A stretch of 64,000 nt of DNA from Amoebidium appalachense. Lineage: Eukaryota; Ichthyosporea. This document shows, piece after piece, positions 35,298-48,367 of the stretch; within the stretch, counting starts at the first letter, position 1; each line of letters begins with the position of its first letter. The stretch is taken from NCBI GenBank assembly GCA_963693365.1, contig CAVNZM010000013.1, positions 1,674,001 through 1,738,000 of the forward strand, read 5' to 3'. The position numbers and the translations under genes were made by a program. The notes under the pieces were generated by a model, which was given only the letters and a program-made list of their open reading frames with translations, ran no database searches and had not been told where the DNA came from.

Positions 35298-35860
35298 CTC
35301 TCCCAACATCTCCCCCCTGCCCGCCCCCCCCCTCCCCCCCCCCCCCCCGCTCCCCCTTTCCCTCCCACTATACACTCTCCTTACCTCCCTTCCGACTTTT
35401 ATCACCTGTTGTAAAAGTTTTACTGGCCCGTGTCATGTCATGTTCCTTTTTATTTCCCGCTACATTTAGGATTACTTGAATAGCCTTCGAACGATTTAAG
35501 TGAACTCAGTCACCAGCATAAGCCCCCCCACCCCCCCCCATTCCCTCCCACCCCCTTTATCCACCCACCCACCCACCCGATCTCTCACACAAGAAAGCAC
35601 ACCCCCATGCCCACCCCCATCCCCACACGCATGCAAGCGCTCACGCACACATACACACAAGCAGGCACACAAAAACACTGCACACACACACACACATGCA
35701 CACACACACTCATTCACTCACTCAGACTCACAAACAACTTGCACACACGCACACACACGCACGCAGGCAGAGGTATGCCGTGCATTCCCCCCTCCCCCCC
35801 CCCCCCCCCCCCCCACCCACTCACCGGCACTCACATACTCACAACCTCCCCTCCCCGCAG
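34128..35860. other. Spacer upstream of the crotonase gene and of the F-box exon
   Basis: 34128-34950 is unique sequence holding the upstream region of the crotonase gene. 34960-35400 is a CCCTC-rich pyrimidine block. 35520-35850 is C and CA rich and probably the end of an intron before the F-box exon. I could not identify the first exon of that gene. Confidence 0.5.
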
Positions 35861-37873
35861 GCTGCCCGCTCTCCATTCTACCCCCTGAGATTCTTGTACG
35901 CATTATACGTGCACTTCCCCACTCCGACCGTCTAACCGTCACCATCGTATGCAAACGCTTGGACCAACTCGCACGTACCCCCGAGGCCGGCCTCGTTTCA
36001 TTTTCGTACACTCAAGACCAAGTTGGCAAACACGAAGATTTTTTTGCCCTTTTGGGGTTTTTGCGTGGGTGGGGTCCCATCGTGGGCCGTGTGAAGTTAA
36101 ATACGCAGGGATGGTGGAAAGGCGAACACCATGTGCAGCATATGTATTGGGCAAGCACCGTACAGATGCTGTGCTCGTTGCAGCGCCTTGTAGACATCAC
36201 CTGGCAGAGTGACTACAATCCGGAAAACGTGAGCGAAGAGGCGTTTTTTCTGGCGTTGTTGGAGGGTATGGGCTCGCGTCTCGAGAAGATTAAGTTGGTT
36301 GGCACAGAGAAAGAGTCTGGATGTTGTCGACAGTTTTTTTGTGCAGCAAGTATGGGAGAAATGCACGGTGCTTAAACACATCGTCACGGCACATGGCGAC
36401 ATCCCACCTACAGATGGTTGCAATCTGGGGCGTGTGACGGACGTAAAGTTGGAGATGTGCGTCTATGAGGAGGCGGGTGCCTTGAACCATTTGATGGAAA
36501 CGGCACACGGGTTGGTTACTTTCGACTCTACTTGCAGGGAAGGCGTGGCTCCAATCACTTCTGTCCATGCGCTGAGTGCCAGCCTCGGGCGTAACCTGCG
36601 GGTGTTAAGTCTAGATGGTCCAGGCATCACGTTCCATCTGTCGGGCATAGACAGCTGCTCGCACCTCGAGAAATTGACGTTGTTCGACTTTGACCGGATA
36701 AGCCTCCTACCCGCACCGAAATTGCGCGATGTTGGCTTCTACGTAAAACGCGCAAACATTTCCAACCTGTCTGTGTGCACTGCACTGTGTGACCTAGAGG
36801 TTGGTGTTTCTGAGAATCTGGACGTTCCGATCGTTAACTTTCAATGCACAACCCTAGAGTCTGTGAGTTTGGGTGGTAGGGCACAGAGTCTGGCACTAGA
36901 CACATTTTCGGGTCTGGAACACAGTGCTCCATCTCTGGCACACCTGCAAATACTATCCGAGAATAGAGGTATAACTAGTTGGAGCCAATTTGGCGATGTT
37001 TTATCTCACCTTACTGCTCTCATAAGTTTGGACGTGTGTGGCGGTTTAGACACAGCCCCTTTAACGTAAATGTTACATCACACCCAAAACTAAGATCGAT
37101 TAAAATGGGCGGAGTGTCCGGATTCCAATCGTTCGGGCCCTGCCTGGGGGAAAACACCTCTTTAATAGTTGCGAATGTAGTCGGATGCGATTTTTTAATC
37201 GACATTTCCGCGCTATCTCTCTGCAGTAACTTACAGGATCTACGTCTCGATGAAACGCCCACCTTTAAAGATGTGTCTATCTTGGCCGGGCACCCCTCCC
37301 TTACAGCATTCACCATCGAAAATAATCCCCAGATCGATCTTCTGCCGCTGGTTTCGTGCCCATACCTTGACTACGGTCAGGTGGGGTTGATAGGTGATGA
37401 AAATGTCCGCCTGCTTGTGGAACTGCTAAAAAAGGTATTTATCCTTCCCCCCTCCCCTCTCCCCTCCTTCCCCCACAATCCGCCGTCTCCCCTCCCACAC
37501 ACACATAGGTGCGCGCATGCACACAACATGCACACATGCACGCGGGCGTGCACACACACTTTCAGCACACAAGCACACACACACACATACACACACACAC
37601 TACTACCCGCCCTCCAACACACCCAACCACACACAGACAGACAGACACACACACACACACACACACACACGCGCGCGCGTGCACACAACACATGCTTTAA
37701 CATGCATTACAAGGGTGCACATGGTTAGTATCAAACTGAGGCACTCAGAAATGTGTGCAGGGGAAAGGGGATGGATTTTTAGGGAGGGAGAGACAAGCGG
37801 GCTGTGGGGCGGGGGGGGGGGGTGGGGAGGGGGGGGGGGGGGGGGGAGAATGAGGGAATGAGATAGGGCGTGT

Positions 37874-37939
<66 letters not shown>

Positions 37940-37951
37940 CGCGCCCACGCG

Positions 37952-37992
<41 letters not shown>

Positions 37993-38153
37993 TTCACTTG
38001 GGTGGGTTCCCCTCTCTCCTACTCTCCCTCCCTACCTCCCTCTCTCCCTCCTCACTCTCCCCCCCCCCCCCCCCCCCCTCTCTCACTTTCAGATTCTCTC
38101 TCTGGCTCCCCACCTCCCCACTCTCTCGCACTCTCTCTCCCTCTCTTCCCCCC

Positions 38154-38184
<31 letters not shown>

Positions 38185-38828
38185 ACACACACACATTCCT
38201 GTTTTCTCGGCCCCGCCACATTTATTACTACTGGATTAGGGTTTCCCTGTTTCACCTTCCATACATTTTTTCACAGTTTCTTCTAATGTCCTTTGCAACC
38301 TGGTCCCAATTTTTGTCCCCCCCCCCCCCCCCCTCCCCCCCCCCCCCCCCCCCCCACCAACACCACCAACACCGCCACAATCCGCACACCCATTTCCCCT
38401 ACCCGCAACCGCAGCACTAACCCCCAACCCGACATGTTTTACACACATTCGCTTTTTGACGCATGGAATCATAGACAAGGGCAGAAAAAAAAAAGATAAA
38501 TACATCACCCCTTCTCCCTCCCCCCCCCCCCCCCCTCCATGTTCTTCCCGAAGCCGCAAACATTCGTCCCGTGGCCACGTGTTTGTTCTTTTTCTCCTAA
38601 AGCCCTCCCCCCCCCCCCCCCCCCTCCCACCTGTCCCCCTCCTCCCCTTTCCTCACCCTCCCGTTCCGTCTGTGCAAGTTGTTTGTTTGGAAAAAAATGT
38701 GTAGTCCATGTCTGTCTGTTACTATTGTTTCGATCATCAATTATCTACGGGTTTCTTACGTAATTTTTTGGTGTGTGCAGAGGGACAAGCAAACACCACG
38801 ACCACAGCGGGAAAATATCTTGGAGTGA
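35861..38828 (+). pseudogene. F-box / leucine-rich protein gene, copy A, with two frame breaks
   Basis: A main exon at 35861-37434 (acceptor CCCCGCAG, donor GTATTT) and a short last exon at 38781-38828 encoding a basic tail (RDKQTPRPQRE...) and stop. The N-terminus is an F-box: LSILPPEILVRIIRALPHSDRLTVTIVCKRL. Leucine-rich, irregular repeats follow to the end of the exon (for example SHLEKLTLFDFDRISLLPAPKLRDV). F-box proteins recruit substrates to SCF ubiquitin ligases, with leucine repeats as the binding surface. The protein-like reading shifts frame near 36320-36340 and again near 37055-37062. Copy D below is intact across the second break, which shows that one base is missing from a CCCC run in copy A. 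The upstream start exon is not identified. It is either a young pseudogene or a gene with sequencing indels. Confidence 0.6.
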
Positions 38829-39767
38829 AAGAGGAGGCACAGCTACGGTGGACGGGGGGAGCTTGGCTATGGATGGTGTACGGTACGTATACGGCCAGAT
38901 GGGGGGGGGGGGGGGGGGGGGGGGAGTCTGCAATACTATCTGGTGCATTAAATGTAGCTGGAAAAGAAAGCTGGGCGGGTTGTTAATAATAGCCCGTGGT
39001 TGGTTGGGATATGATGGCGAGGCCCATTTTTTATTTGTTATTTTCCCCTTATTTAAACACGGGAAGGCTAAATGTAAAAGGGAGATATTTCGAATTGAAG
39101 TCTGTATCGCTAGAGACTTAAAAAAAAATGTGAAGATCTAGCTGGTCAGCCCCCACTGCATATACGGAGATTATGATTATTTCTCTTTGCCCTTGGGGGC
39201 TTGAGGGGTTCTGGAATTAGATTCTCGCTGGCTAGAGCATAAAGTCCGCGTTATGTATAATTTGGCCTACCTTTGTATGATGCTGAAATTTATCGCAGGG
39301 GACTCATGCTCATATTTTAACTTCTTTTTAAAATGTAAATTGGTAAATGAGTCGGTGATAGTTTTTGGCTAGGTGAAAAGTCAAAATCCCGGCGTGTACC
39401 GGATGGGATTCAAATAAAACTAAGTATCATATTGCCATTCATATCAAAGAGTTATGAAACATGGCTCATAGGTGAAAATGGTTACAGTGTTTCCAAATGC
39501 AATGTGTATGAAATATGTGCGCGGGGTGGAAGAGAGAGAGAGACGCACGTAGATACCCTTGCATATACACGCCAACAGGATCTTGCGTACACACATACAT
39601 GCAACGCACACACACACACATGTACAGTGAAACACACACACACACACAAACACACACACCAACGCATGGGCGCACGCACATACACACATACACACGTGCG
39701 TGCACATGCGCACACACATGCACACTAACACACAAGCGCGCGCGCTCAGTGTACACGTGCGCACTGG

Positions 39768-39808
<41 letters not shown>

Positions 39809-39844
39809 GCACAAATATGCAAACACACACACGCAAACAAGCAT

Positions 39845-39888
<44 letters not shown>

Positions 39889-40180
39889 ACCCCAACCCTC
39901 CCCCTTCCCCCGCTCCGCCCCCACCCCACCCCGCTCCGCCCCTTTGGCCGTCACGGTGCCACGGTGCACAATGTTGAACAGGCTGTCAGTGACCTAACCA
40001 GGAAAGTAGGTGGGGATGAGGGCGGAGGGGGGTGTGGGGGGGAGGGGGGGGTTGAGAGTGGTGGGGGGAAGGGGAAAGCGGCGGGGGAGGGGGAGAAGTT
40101 GGGGGGGGGGGGGGGGGGGGGGGACGAAGTCGGAAGGCCAATGGTCAATTCGAAGATGGAGGAAAGGGGAGTACTAGTGT

Positions 40181-40215
<35 letters not shown>

Positions 40216-41127
40216 TTAGGGGGGGGGGGGGGGGGCACCGGTAGGGTATCAGCGGTAACCGTTATATCTTCCTAGAGAAAAGAGCTGCAAATTATCATTT
40301 TAGCAGGCCCCCCCGCATCCTCAAACAAAAATCTTCAAGCCCTTAAAATTTGGGTGGGTGGGTGGGTGCCGGGGGGGGGGGGGGATTACAGTAAGAGACT
40401 CTAGGGTCACCAAAGGGCCGGGGTCTAAAGAAACCCTCCTCCCCCTCCCCCCCCCCCCCCCCCCTCTCACACACACACATACACACCACCCCCCCCCCCC
40501 CCCCCTTCTCCCCCCCTTTCTCCCACCCCGCCCCCCAAGCCCCCATCTCCCCCCATTTCAAGTATGTAGCTAGCAAAACCTATTTTCACATTCCGCCGTA
40601 CTTGCAGGCCGCGCCCTCAAACATGCACGCATCCAATCAGAGAAGGCGCCCATTAATTTCTTGAACATATGCGCCAGCCACATGCACATGCACTTTCCTG
40701 CCGCCTTTTAACCCACGTGATTCATCAGTTCAAGTAGAAATTTAAGGGTGGCAGACTAACTACAGCGCTATGATCAGTTTCTATGGCCAGCTAACTTCTA
40801 GTGGTAAAAAGCATGTTAGAAGAGCTTAAGTTTCATTCTCGTGTGCAGAAGCGAATTATTTTCAGGCGCCCATTCTGCCTCTGAAAATAGTCAGGGTCGA
40901 TATTATCGTACGGCGGTTGATCTTGAGGGCATGCCATTGTGGTACATGTAGGAAAGGGAATCAGAACGTGCTTGTGCGTGTGGACATATACCTGGCTAGG
41001 GCCTACGTATACGTCACCGCCAACTTCTGCTACAATATTAATACCCCTCTAGGCAGCTATTATTTATTGAGGATACAGTAAACGATGCGCAGTAAGCGTC
41101 GACTTGACTCTACGTACATCAGAGCTA

Positions 41128-41441
41128 CATACATGTGCACATGCAACCACATACATACATGTGCACATGCAACCACATACATACATGGTGCACATGCAAC
41201 CACATACATACAAGTGCACATGCAACCACATACATACATGTGCACATGCAACCACATACATACATGTGCACATGCAACCACATACATACATGTGCACATG
41301 CAACCACATACATACATGGTGCACATGCAACCACATACATACATGTGCACATGCAACCACATACATACATGTGCACATGCAACACATACATACATGTGCA
41401 CATGCAACCACATATATACATGTGCACATGCAACCACATAT
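41128..41441. repeat. 26-bp minisatellite, about 12 copies
   Basis: The unit GTGCACATGCAACCACATAC plus ATACAT is repeated head to tail with rare 25 and 27-bp variants. The units hold a GTGCAC palindrome. Confidence 0.95.
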
Positions 41442-42025
41442 ACACACAGAAAGACCAGAGGACCTCACACTAGCATAGTTCAATCCCTCCCCCCCCCCCC
41501 CCCTCTTCTCCCCCTCCCCCTCCCCCCCCCCCAAATGCTTTTGTGGAGGCATAGGAACCCCCCAGATGATGGGCTCTGTTCAAGTGCCCTCTGCCTGCAC
41601 GCTGAGATTGTTTGATTTTGGGTTTCCCACTTTTGTGACGCTTTGTTGTTGCTCTTTGTTGTCTCCTCCATATTCCAAACCCTCTAACGCATACATACTC
41701 CCCCCCCTCCCCCCCCCCCCCCCCCCCCCCCCCCGGGAGCCCGTCCTTTCTTCTTCTTCGATGCGTAGGGTTCGTGTGGTCACGTGCCCGTCTATTGTGA
41801 AATATGTGTTGTGTTTTATGTTGTGGATTTTGCACTCTGTATCCCCCCCCCCCCCCCCCCCCCCCCCCCTTTCCCTAGCTTCCTGCCTCACCTTCCCAAG
41901 CCCTCATACGTTTTATCTTACTCGGTTAGTAACAATGTTTTTGATTTCTCGCTTATATATCCCCCTCCACACCCCCCCACCCACCCACCCACCCACTCGC
42001 CCCTGCCCCCCCCCCTCCCCGTTCT

Positions 42026-42069
<44 letters not shown>

Positions 42070-42211
42070 CCCCCCCCCCCCCCTCCCCCTCCCTCCCTCC
42101 CTCCCTCGCCCCTCTCCCCCCTGCCTCCCTCCCTCCCTCCCTCCCTTCCTCCCTCCCTCCCTCTCCTTCCCTCGCTCCCTCCCCCCCCCCCCCCCCCCCC
42201 CCCCTCTCTCT

Positions 42212-42251
<40 letters not shown>

Positions 42252-42449
42252 CCTCCCTCCCTCTCTCCCTCTCTCTCCCTCTCTCACCCCCCCCTCCCCT
42301 CTCCCCCCCCCTCCCTCCGCCCTCCTGTCTCTTTCTCTCTCTTTCTCTCTCCCTCGCTCCCTCCCTCCCGCGCCCCGCTCTCTTCATCCCTCCCTCCTGC
42401 CCTCCCCTCCCCTTCTCCCCCCCCCCCCCCCCCCCCCCTCCGCCCCCCT

Positions 42450-42590
42450 GGGGATGGGCTCTGCTTATGACGCATACCGTGCGCATGGCTGATGTTGCAT
42501 ACTTGAATGTTTGCCTTTGCATGTGTCCTGCACCATGCTTCTCATCGTGTATGCGTACTTCGTACTGTGTTCCGCATTCAAACCCTCCCC
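42450..42590 (+). repeat. SINE-like dispersed repeat, copy 9
   Basis: Reads GGATGGGCTCTGCTTATGACGC ... GTGTTCCGCATTCAAACCC in plus orientation, then a long C run at about 42586-42614. Confidence 0.9.
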
Positions 42591-42729
42591 CCCCCCCCCC
42601 CCCCCCCCCCCCCCTTCTCCCTTCTCCTTCATTTTTCTTGGCCTGTTCGGAAGTGGCCTCGACTTGTTAAATCTTGTGGAAATAGTCACTCTCATTTTGA
42701 AGGTTTCTAACGATTTCCTGTTTGTGCAG

Positions 42730-42771
42730 AGGAACAGACATAGGCCCCGGCGAGACTCCGATGAAGAATAA
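42730..42771 (+). pseudogene. Isolated last exon of the F-box family (copy C)
   Basis: After TTTGTGCAG, 14 codons encode RNRHRPRRDSDEE and stop, matching the basic tail exons of copies A and B. No leucine-rich exon lies upstream within the cluster, so it looks like a remnant. Confidence 0.5.
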
Positions 42772-43904
42772 CTTGGTTGGTAGACGAGAAGATACCATAT
42801 ATGAACCGGGCAGGGAGACTGTACTTAGGATGGCAAATCTGCGGAAATTGTATTTGCGGCTGTAATTTGGTGAGAGTCTTGGTGGATGGGGAGTAAGCAA
42901 AAAAAGTATAGGAGTACAAGGAGGGGAAATGATACATTCATGTGTACTTTGGCCCTTTAGGTTTTTGGAAGTTGATTTCATTTTGTGCCCCCATTAGTCT
43001 AGGGAGTCTCGCTCATGAGTGACTCGCATAGCATGTTGAATCTAGGGTCTTTATAATAATAGTGAGTTGGTCCCGGTCTTCTCCATGTCCGGACTGGCTG
43101 ACAATAGAGCTGCATGTTTGTTGTTGGGTATGTATGCATGTATACCTGTATAATGTATGTATATGTAGTTGCACAATGTGATGTATTCATGTATGTATGT
43201 ATGTATGTTACGATGTGCATTTTTGGATGTATGTATGTATGAGGTCGCGGTATCGTTATGCATGTATTTATGCCTACATAAGTATGAATCCCTGGTGATA
43301 TGTGTTTGGAACTTCAATCAGCCCGAATCACCCAGGCGCGGCTTGGCTAGCGATAATTATAATAATCACTGCGGTGTTTTATTGTCACGTACAATGCACC
43401 TGTGAAGTGGGCTGGGAGAACTTCAGAAAAAAGTAGGAATAAAAAAAAAAGGGGTTTTGTAAAATAAATAAACTCTAAGTTTTATAGAGTAGATATATGT
43501 ATGAGTACACATACACAGACCACCCATGGCAAGCTGGTCTGTGATGCTTACCTGGCAGGGAAGCTTGGAGATCTATGTGCACATGTGTGTGTGTGGGTGT
43601 GGGTGGGTGGGTGGGTGGGTGTGGGGAGGGGGGAGGGGGGAGGGGGGAGGAGGAAACAGCAAGCTTCTAGTGTATTGTTTTGGATCGACACATTTCAGAG
43701 TCTACTACTAAATCGATATCCCGTCCCCCTCCCCCCGCCCCCCCTCCCCCTCCCCCCCCCTCTCCCTCCCCCCCCCCCCCCCCCCCCCCGGCCCCCTGTC
43801 CAACACACGTGTACATCCACGCACGTACACACACCACATCACGTGCGCACTGGCATGACGTACACGCTCCCACTCGCCCACCTGCCCACTTATGTGCACC
43901 CTCG

Positions 43905-43922
43905 TACCGTGTTCCGCATTCA

Positions 43923-43982
<60 letters not shown>

Positions 43983-43988
43983 AAAAAA
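43905..43988 (+). repeat. SINE-like dispersed repeat, copy 10 (3' end only) with C(n)A(n) tail
   Basis: CGTACCGTGTTCCGCATTCAAA is followed by about 57 C and then 8 A. It is the clearest example of the family's poly(C)-poly(A) tail. Confidence 0.8.
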
Positions 43989-43999
43989 CACACACACGT

Positions 44000-44880
44000 C
44001 CCCCCCTTTTTCGGTTCCGCCGCTTTTAATGCCACTAGATTACGGTCTCCCTGTTTCACCTTCCACACATTTTTTCTGCCTTATTCTTATGACCTTGCAC
44101 CCCCCTTTCTGTCCCCCCCCTCCCCCCCCCCCCCCCCCCCCCTAGAGAGACACACACACACACACACCACCACCACCATCTGCGCACCCCACTCCCCACA
44201 CCCACAACTGCAACACCCACCCTCAACCCGACATGTTCTACGCACATGCGCTTCTTAACACATAAAAATACAGGCAAGCACAGAAGAAAACACATCAGCC
44301 CTTCCCCTCCCCTCTCCTCCCCTTCCCCCCCCCCCCCCCCCCCCCCTCCCCCCTCTTTTTTATTATTCCGTCCTAAATCCGCAAGCCTTCTTTCATGGCC
44401 ATATTTTGTTTCTCTTTCTGCATGCCCTCCTTCTCCCCCCCCCCCTCCCCTCCCACCCTATCGCCCCTTTTCTCCGCCTCCACCTTTGCAATCTTTCCTT
44501 TCGTGCACGTATTTGTCCTGGAATAAAATGCTCAGAGTACGTCTTGGCACTTTTGGTTCAATGATAATCATCTACAGGTTTCTTGCGTTTCCTTGGTGTT
44601 TGCAGAAGGACAAAAACAGGCCACGACCGCAGCGGAAGGATGTCATGGAGTGAAAAAGAAGGCCAATCGACGGTGGTTGGGGGGAACTTTGCTATTTGTG
44701 GGGCATAGTGTGTGTATACGGCAAAGGGGGGCACGGGAGTGGGGGGAGAGGGGGTGGGGGGGGGTCTTTGCAATTTTGGTTGGTGCATCACATGTATCTG
44801 GATAAGCCCGGGTGGTTTAATATTAATAACGAGAGATGAGTGGGGATATGATGCCGAGATTCAGAATTAAAGGGGGAAGG
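44000..44880 (+). pseudogene. Duplicated intron and last exon of the F-box family (copy B)
   Basis: Homologous to 38190-39080 of copy A: shared intron segments (TCTCCCTGTTTCACCTTCCA against the copy A equivalent), the tail exon at 44606-44653 (KDKNRPRPQRKDVME, stop) and the downstream block. Its leucine-rich main exon is absent from the expected place to the left. Confidence 0.65.
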
Positions 44881-45005
44881 GGGGGGGGGGGGGGGGGGGG
44901 GAGGGGGAGGGGGGGGAGGGGGGGGGGGGGGGCATTATACAGGGGTAGGCTAAATGCTACACCCCAAATCAATCGTAGCGCAAGAAATTCTTAATCTCTT
45001 ACCGT

Positions 45006-45693
45006 TAGTGCGGACAGTGCAAACATTTCCAATCTGTCCGTGTGCACCGCACTGTGTGAACTACACGTTAGTGTTGATGAGAATTTGGATATTCCAATCG
45101 TTGATTTTCAATGCACAACACTAAAACAGGTACAGTTTGATATCGATGCACAAAGTTTGGATACAATTTTGGGCCTGGAAAGAAGTGCGGCAGCACTTGA
45201 ATCTCTGTACGTGTCATCTGTTGGCCAAGATTGTAGTTGGACGCAAATTGGTGATGTTTTGGCACACCTCACAGCACTAAGAAAGCTAACAGCATACCTC
45301 ATTCGAGACGTGGCTCCCTTTAGTCTGCATGTTACAGCACATCCACAACTCAGATCGGTTAGACTTGTGCATCTAGTGCAGCACCAATCGTTTGGGCCCT
45401 GTTTGGGTGCAAACGCATCATTGACAAGTGTGAACGTGTCCGACTGCCCGTCTCTGGGCGACATTTCTGCTCTCTCCATGTGCACCAATCTGACTCGGTT
45501 GGAACTGAACAATACACCAAGTGTCAACAGCGTACACTGCCTGGCCGGGCACCCCTCGCTCACAGCAATCTACATCGATCACCCCACGATCGACCTTTTG
45601 CCGCTAGTGTCGTGCCCTCGCCTTGATCCCGATCAGGTGGGAGAGTATGGAGTCAACGAAACCGAAGAGCTTCTCACCGCCATGCTCAAAATG
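45006..45693 (+). pseudogene. 5'-truncated leucine-rich exon of the F-box family (copy D)
   Basis: An open frame from ANISNLSVCTALCELHV to the donor ATG|GTATCC, colinear with the last 230 codons of copy A's main exon at roughly 55-65 percent identity by eye, without frame breaks. The F-box and first leucine repeats are missing: the homology starts abruptly at 45006. No tail exon was found downstream before 47300. It may be a remnant, or the 3' part of a gene whose 5' exons have moved. Confidence 0.6.
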
Positions 45694-45789
45694 GTATCCC
45701 CCCCCCCCCCCCCCCCCCTCTACACCCCCCCCCCCCCCCCCCTCGGGGGGTCATTCCCGCCCTCCCCCTCTCCATCTTTCCTTTCCCTC

Positions 45790-45820
<31 letters not shown>

Positions 45821-46429
45821 CCCCCCACACACACCCCCACCCTCTCCCGTGCTTTCTGGCTCTCTCGCACTCTCTCTCCCTCCCTCCCTCCCTCCCTTCC
45901 TCCCTTCCCCGCTCCCTCCCTCCCTCCCTCCCTTTTTCTGTCCCTATCTCTCCCTCCCTCCCTCCCTCCCTCGCTCCCTCCCTCCCTCCCTCCCCCCTTT
46001 TCTCTCGATCTCTCTCGATCTCTCCCTCTCTTTTTCTCTCTTCCCCCCCCCCCCCCCTCCCTCCCTCCGTTCCCTCCCTCCCTCCCTCCCTCCCCCCTCC
46101 CCCCTGTACCCCCCCCCCCCCCCCCCTCCCCCCATTCTCTCGCTGTCGATGTCGATGTCTTGATCCCTCTACCTCTTCCTCTCTCCATCTCTGTCTCTCC
46201 CTCTCCTCCCCTCCTCCCCTCCCACCCACCCTCCCCCCCCCTTCGCTCCCTTTCTTCTCTCTCTCTCTTTCTCTCCCTCTCTCTTTCTTCTCCCCCCCCC
46301 TCCCCCCCCCCCCCCCCCCCCCCCCCCCCCGTCAAGATTCCAGCCACGCCCCACACCCACACCCACACCCACACCCACGCAGATGTGTGCAATGCAACCA
46401 GTGATAAAAGACAAACCCCCCCCCCCCCC

Positions 46430-46460
<31 letters not shown>

Positions 46461-47306
46461 CTTCTCCCCCCCCCCCCCCCCCCCCCCTATTGGTTCCATG
46501 TTCCCTCCGAACCTGACAATACCCACCCCCCCCCCCCCCCCTCCCCCAAAAACGACCACCACCACCACCAACCCCCACGCCCACCCACCGCCCACGGCCA
46601 CCACGGAAACACTTTCACGTACGCCCGCACACACATGCATGCACACACACACACACACCGGCACGTGCACACGCATGCGCACACGTGCAAGCACACACAC
46701 GCATGCACACATGCGCCCGCATACACACACGAGCACACGCACACCCAAATGAACACAAACTAATATTAGCAGTGTGTGAGATTGAAAGCATAAAACATTG
46801 TGATGTGCTAACAAGAGACCGAAATCTCTTGCCTCTATGAATATCGCCGCTATGAGATTTCTCTGCTATGACTTTATGGAATTGCTCGCGGATATGAAGG
46901 AATGAGATACTCAGATACATTTTTTTTCTTCTCTCCCCTTTAAATCCGAAAAGTCAGTTTGCCCACACGATCCGAGATCGATCCAGCGATCCCCTCAGCG
47001 GGTGCCCGATCACTGAAATCAAACTTGACGAGATTTCGCCATCCAACATCTCCCACCTTATTGTATAAAGAAATTTCAATTCAAACCACACTGATTCAAA
47101 TAGCAAAGCCCACCCAAACATTCATGTTGCAGACACACCAAGGACTCAGATCAAACACAAGATCAAGTAACCAAGTGGGTCCGAAATACCCCACAGCTGT
47201 CTACTAGTAAAACAAACCCCACGGCTCTGTATATCACCACTCCGAAATTTTTAATCACACCCACAAATCAAAATTTAGATCGCACACCCAATCGCGATCA
47301 AAAGAT
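45694..47306. other. Poly(C)/CT-rich and CA-rich spacer
   Basis: 45694-46560 is almost only C, CT and CCCT repeats, with a C-A junction at 46419-46458. CA-rich sequence runs at 46620-46750. 46760-47300 is unique AT-richer sequence, probably including the 3' UTR of the following minus-strand gene. No gene seen. Confidence 0.55.
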
Positions 47307-47611
47307 CTACCCAGCAATCGCCTCCTCTCCCGGTGCCTCCTCACTAATCCCAAATTTGACCTTTGTCGCTTTCTCACTGAACTCCCACAGCTGACGGGCC
47401 AGATTCGGGTCGGTGGCATGGCTCGCGGGTCGGGCCAGGTTACAGTCGGAAAAGTACTTGCCCGATATGTCCCTAATGGCCTCGGAGATGGACAGATAGA
47501 CGGGTGTGGCTGCGCCTTGGACTGGGGTCTTGCCGAATACTTTCACTGTGTGCATGTGTGTGTGTGTGTGTGTGTGTTTTGTGTGTGTACAGTGTGTGTG
47601 TATGTGTGGGA

Positions 47612-47647
<36 letters not shown>

Positions 47648-48288
47648 GGGTAAGCTATAAGAAGCAAAATTCGCAACTCTTAGAACAAAATATGCACATG
47701 AAAAATGTACTGTAGTGGTCTTCTCTTTTGATTGAGTTGCACACCAGTTTCCTCCCCCCCCCCCCCCCCCCCCCCCCCCCCTCTCCCCTCCCGGGCCCCC
47801 CCCACATGCACACCTTCCTATCCAACAAATCTACAAATTTTATAGGGAGAGACAGAGGGAGAGAAAATGCAGACCTGTAGTCGTTGCATATTCTTAAGAG
47901 TTCCACCCGGACACGGGATACTATTTAAGAAGTATGTCCACATGTAGAGTAATGTTTCCCATTCTATCCAATATGTGCAAGATGATCAGTAATCCTCCTC
48001 CCCCCTTCCCCCCCCCCGCCTTCTGTCTCCCTTGCGGTGCCGTCACTGTGAAACAGGGATAGTCGGGTAGAAGTGAAATATGAGGGTGTTTGCGTATGTG
48101 TGCGTGTCCGCGAGCGTGTGTGTGTATGAGTGCGTGTGTGTTACGGTGGGGTTTGATTTGTTGATTTTTTTTGTTGGTGGCAGGGAAGGGGAAGGGGGGG
48201 GGGGGGGGGGGGGGGGGGAGTGGGTGTGTGTGCGTGCACGTAAGCATACGGTATGCTGTAGTTTTTTCCCCTTCTTTGAGGTGTAAGA

Positions 48289-48367
<79 letters not shown>

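Larger units (their letters stand above)
38829..42640. other. Repeat-rich spacer within the F-box cluster
   Basis: It includes a block homologous to 44650-44880 up to about 39080, CA tracts at 39600-39830, a 48-base C run at 39847-39888, poly(G) blocks at 40099-40122 and 40183-40213, a minisatellite (listed), and C/CT blocks at 41700-42440. 39090-39500 and 40600-41080 are unique and show no gene. Confidence 0.5.

Noticed and set aside
35500-35860. Start of the F-box protein at the ATG at 35500
   Set aside because: The stretch to 35860 is CA and C repeat ending in a good acceptor CCCCGCAG, so it is better read as intron.
37520-37700. Continuation of the F-box protein past 37434
   Set aside because: Sequence after the GTATTT donor is C and CA repeat; the tail exon at 38781 explains the end better.
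41128-41441. CRISPR-like array
   Set aside because: Units are contiguous without unique spacers, in a eukaryotic context.
41085-41615. His/Thr-rich frames across 41.1-41.6 kb
   Set aside because: They are translations of the 26-bp minisatellite.
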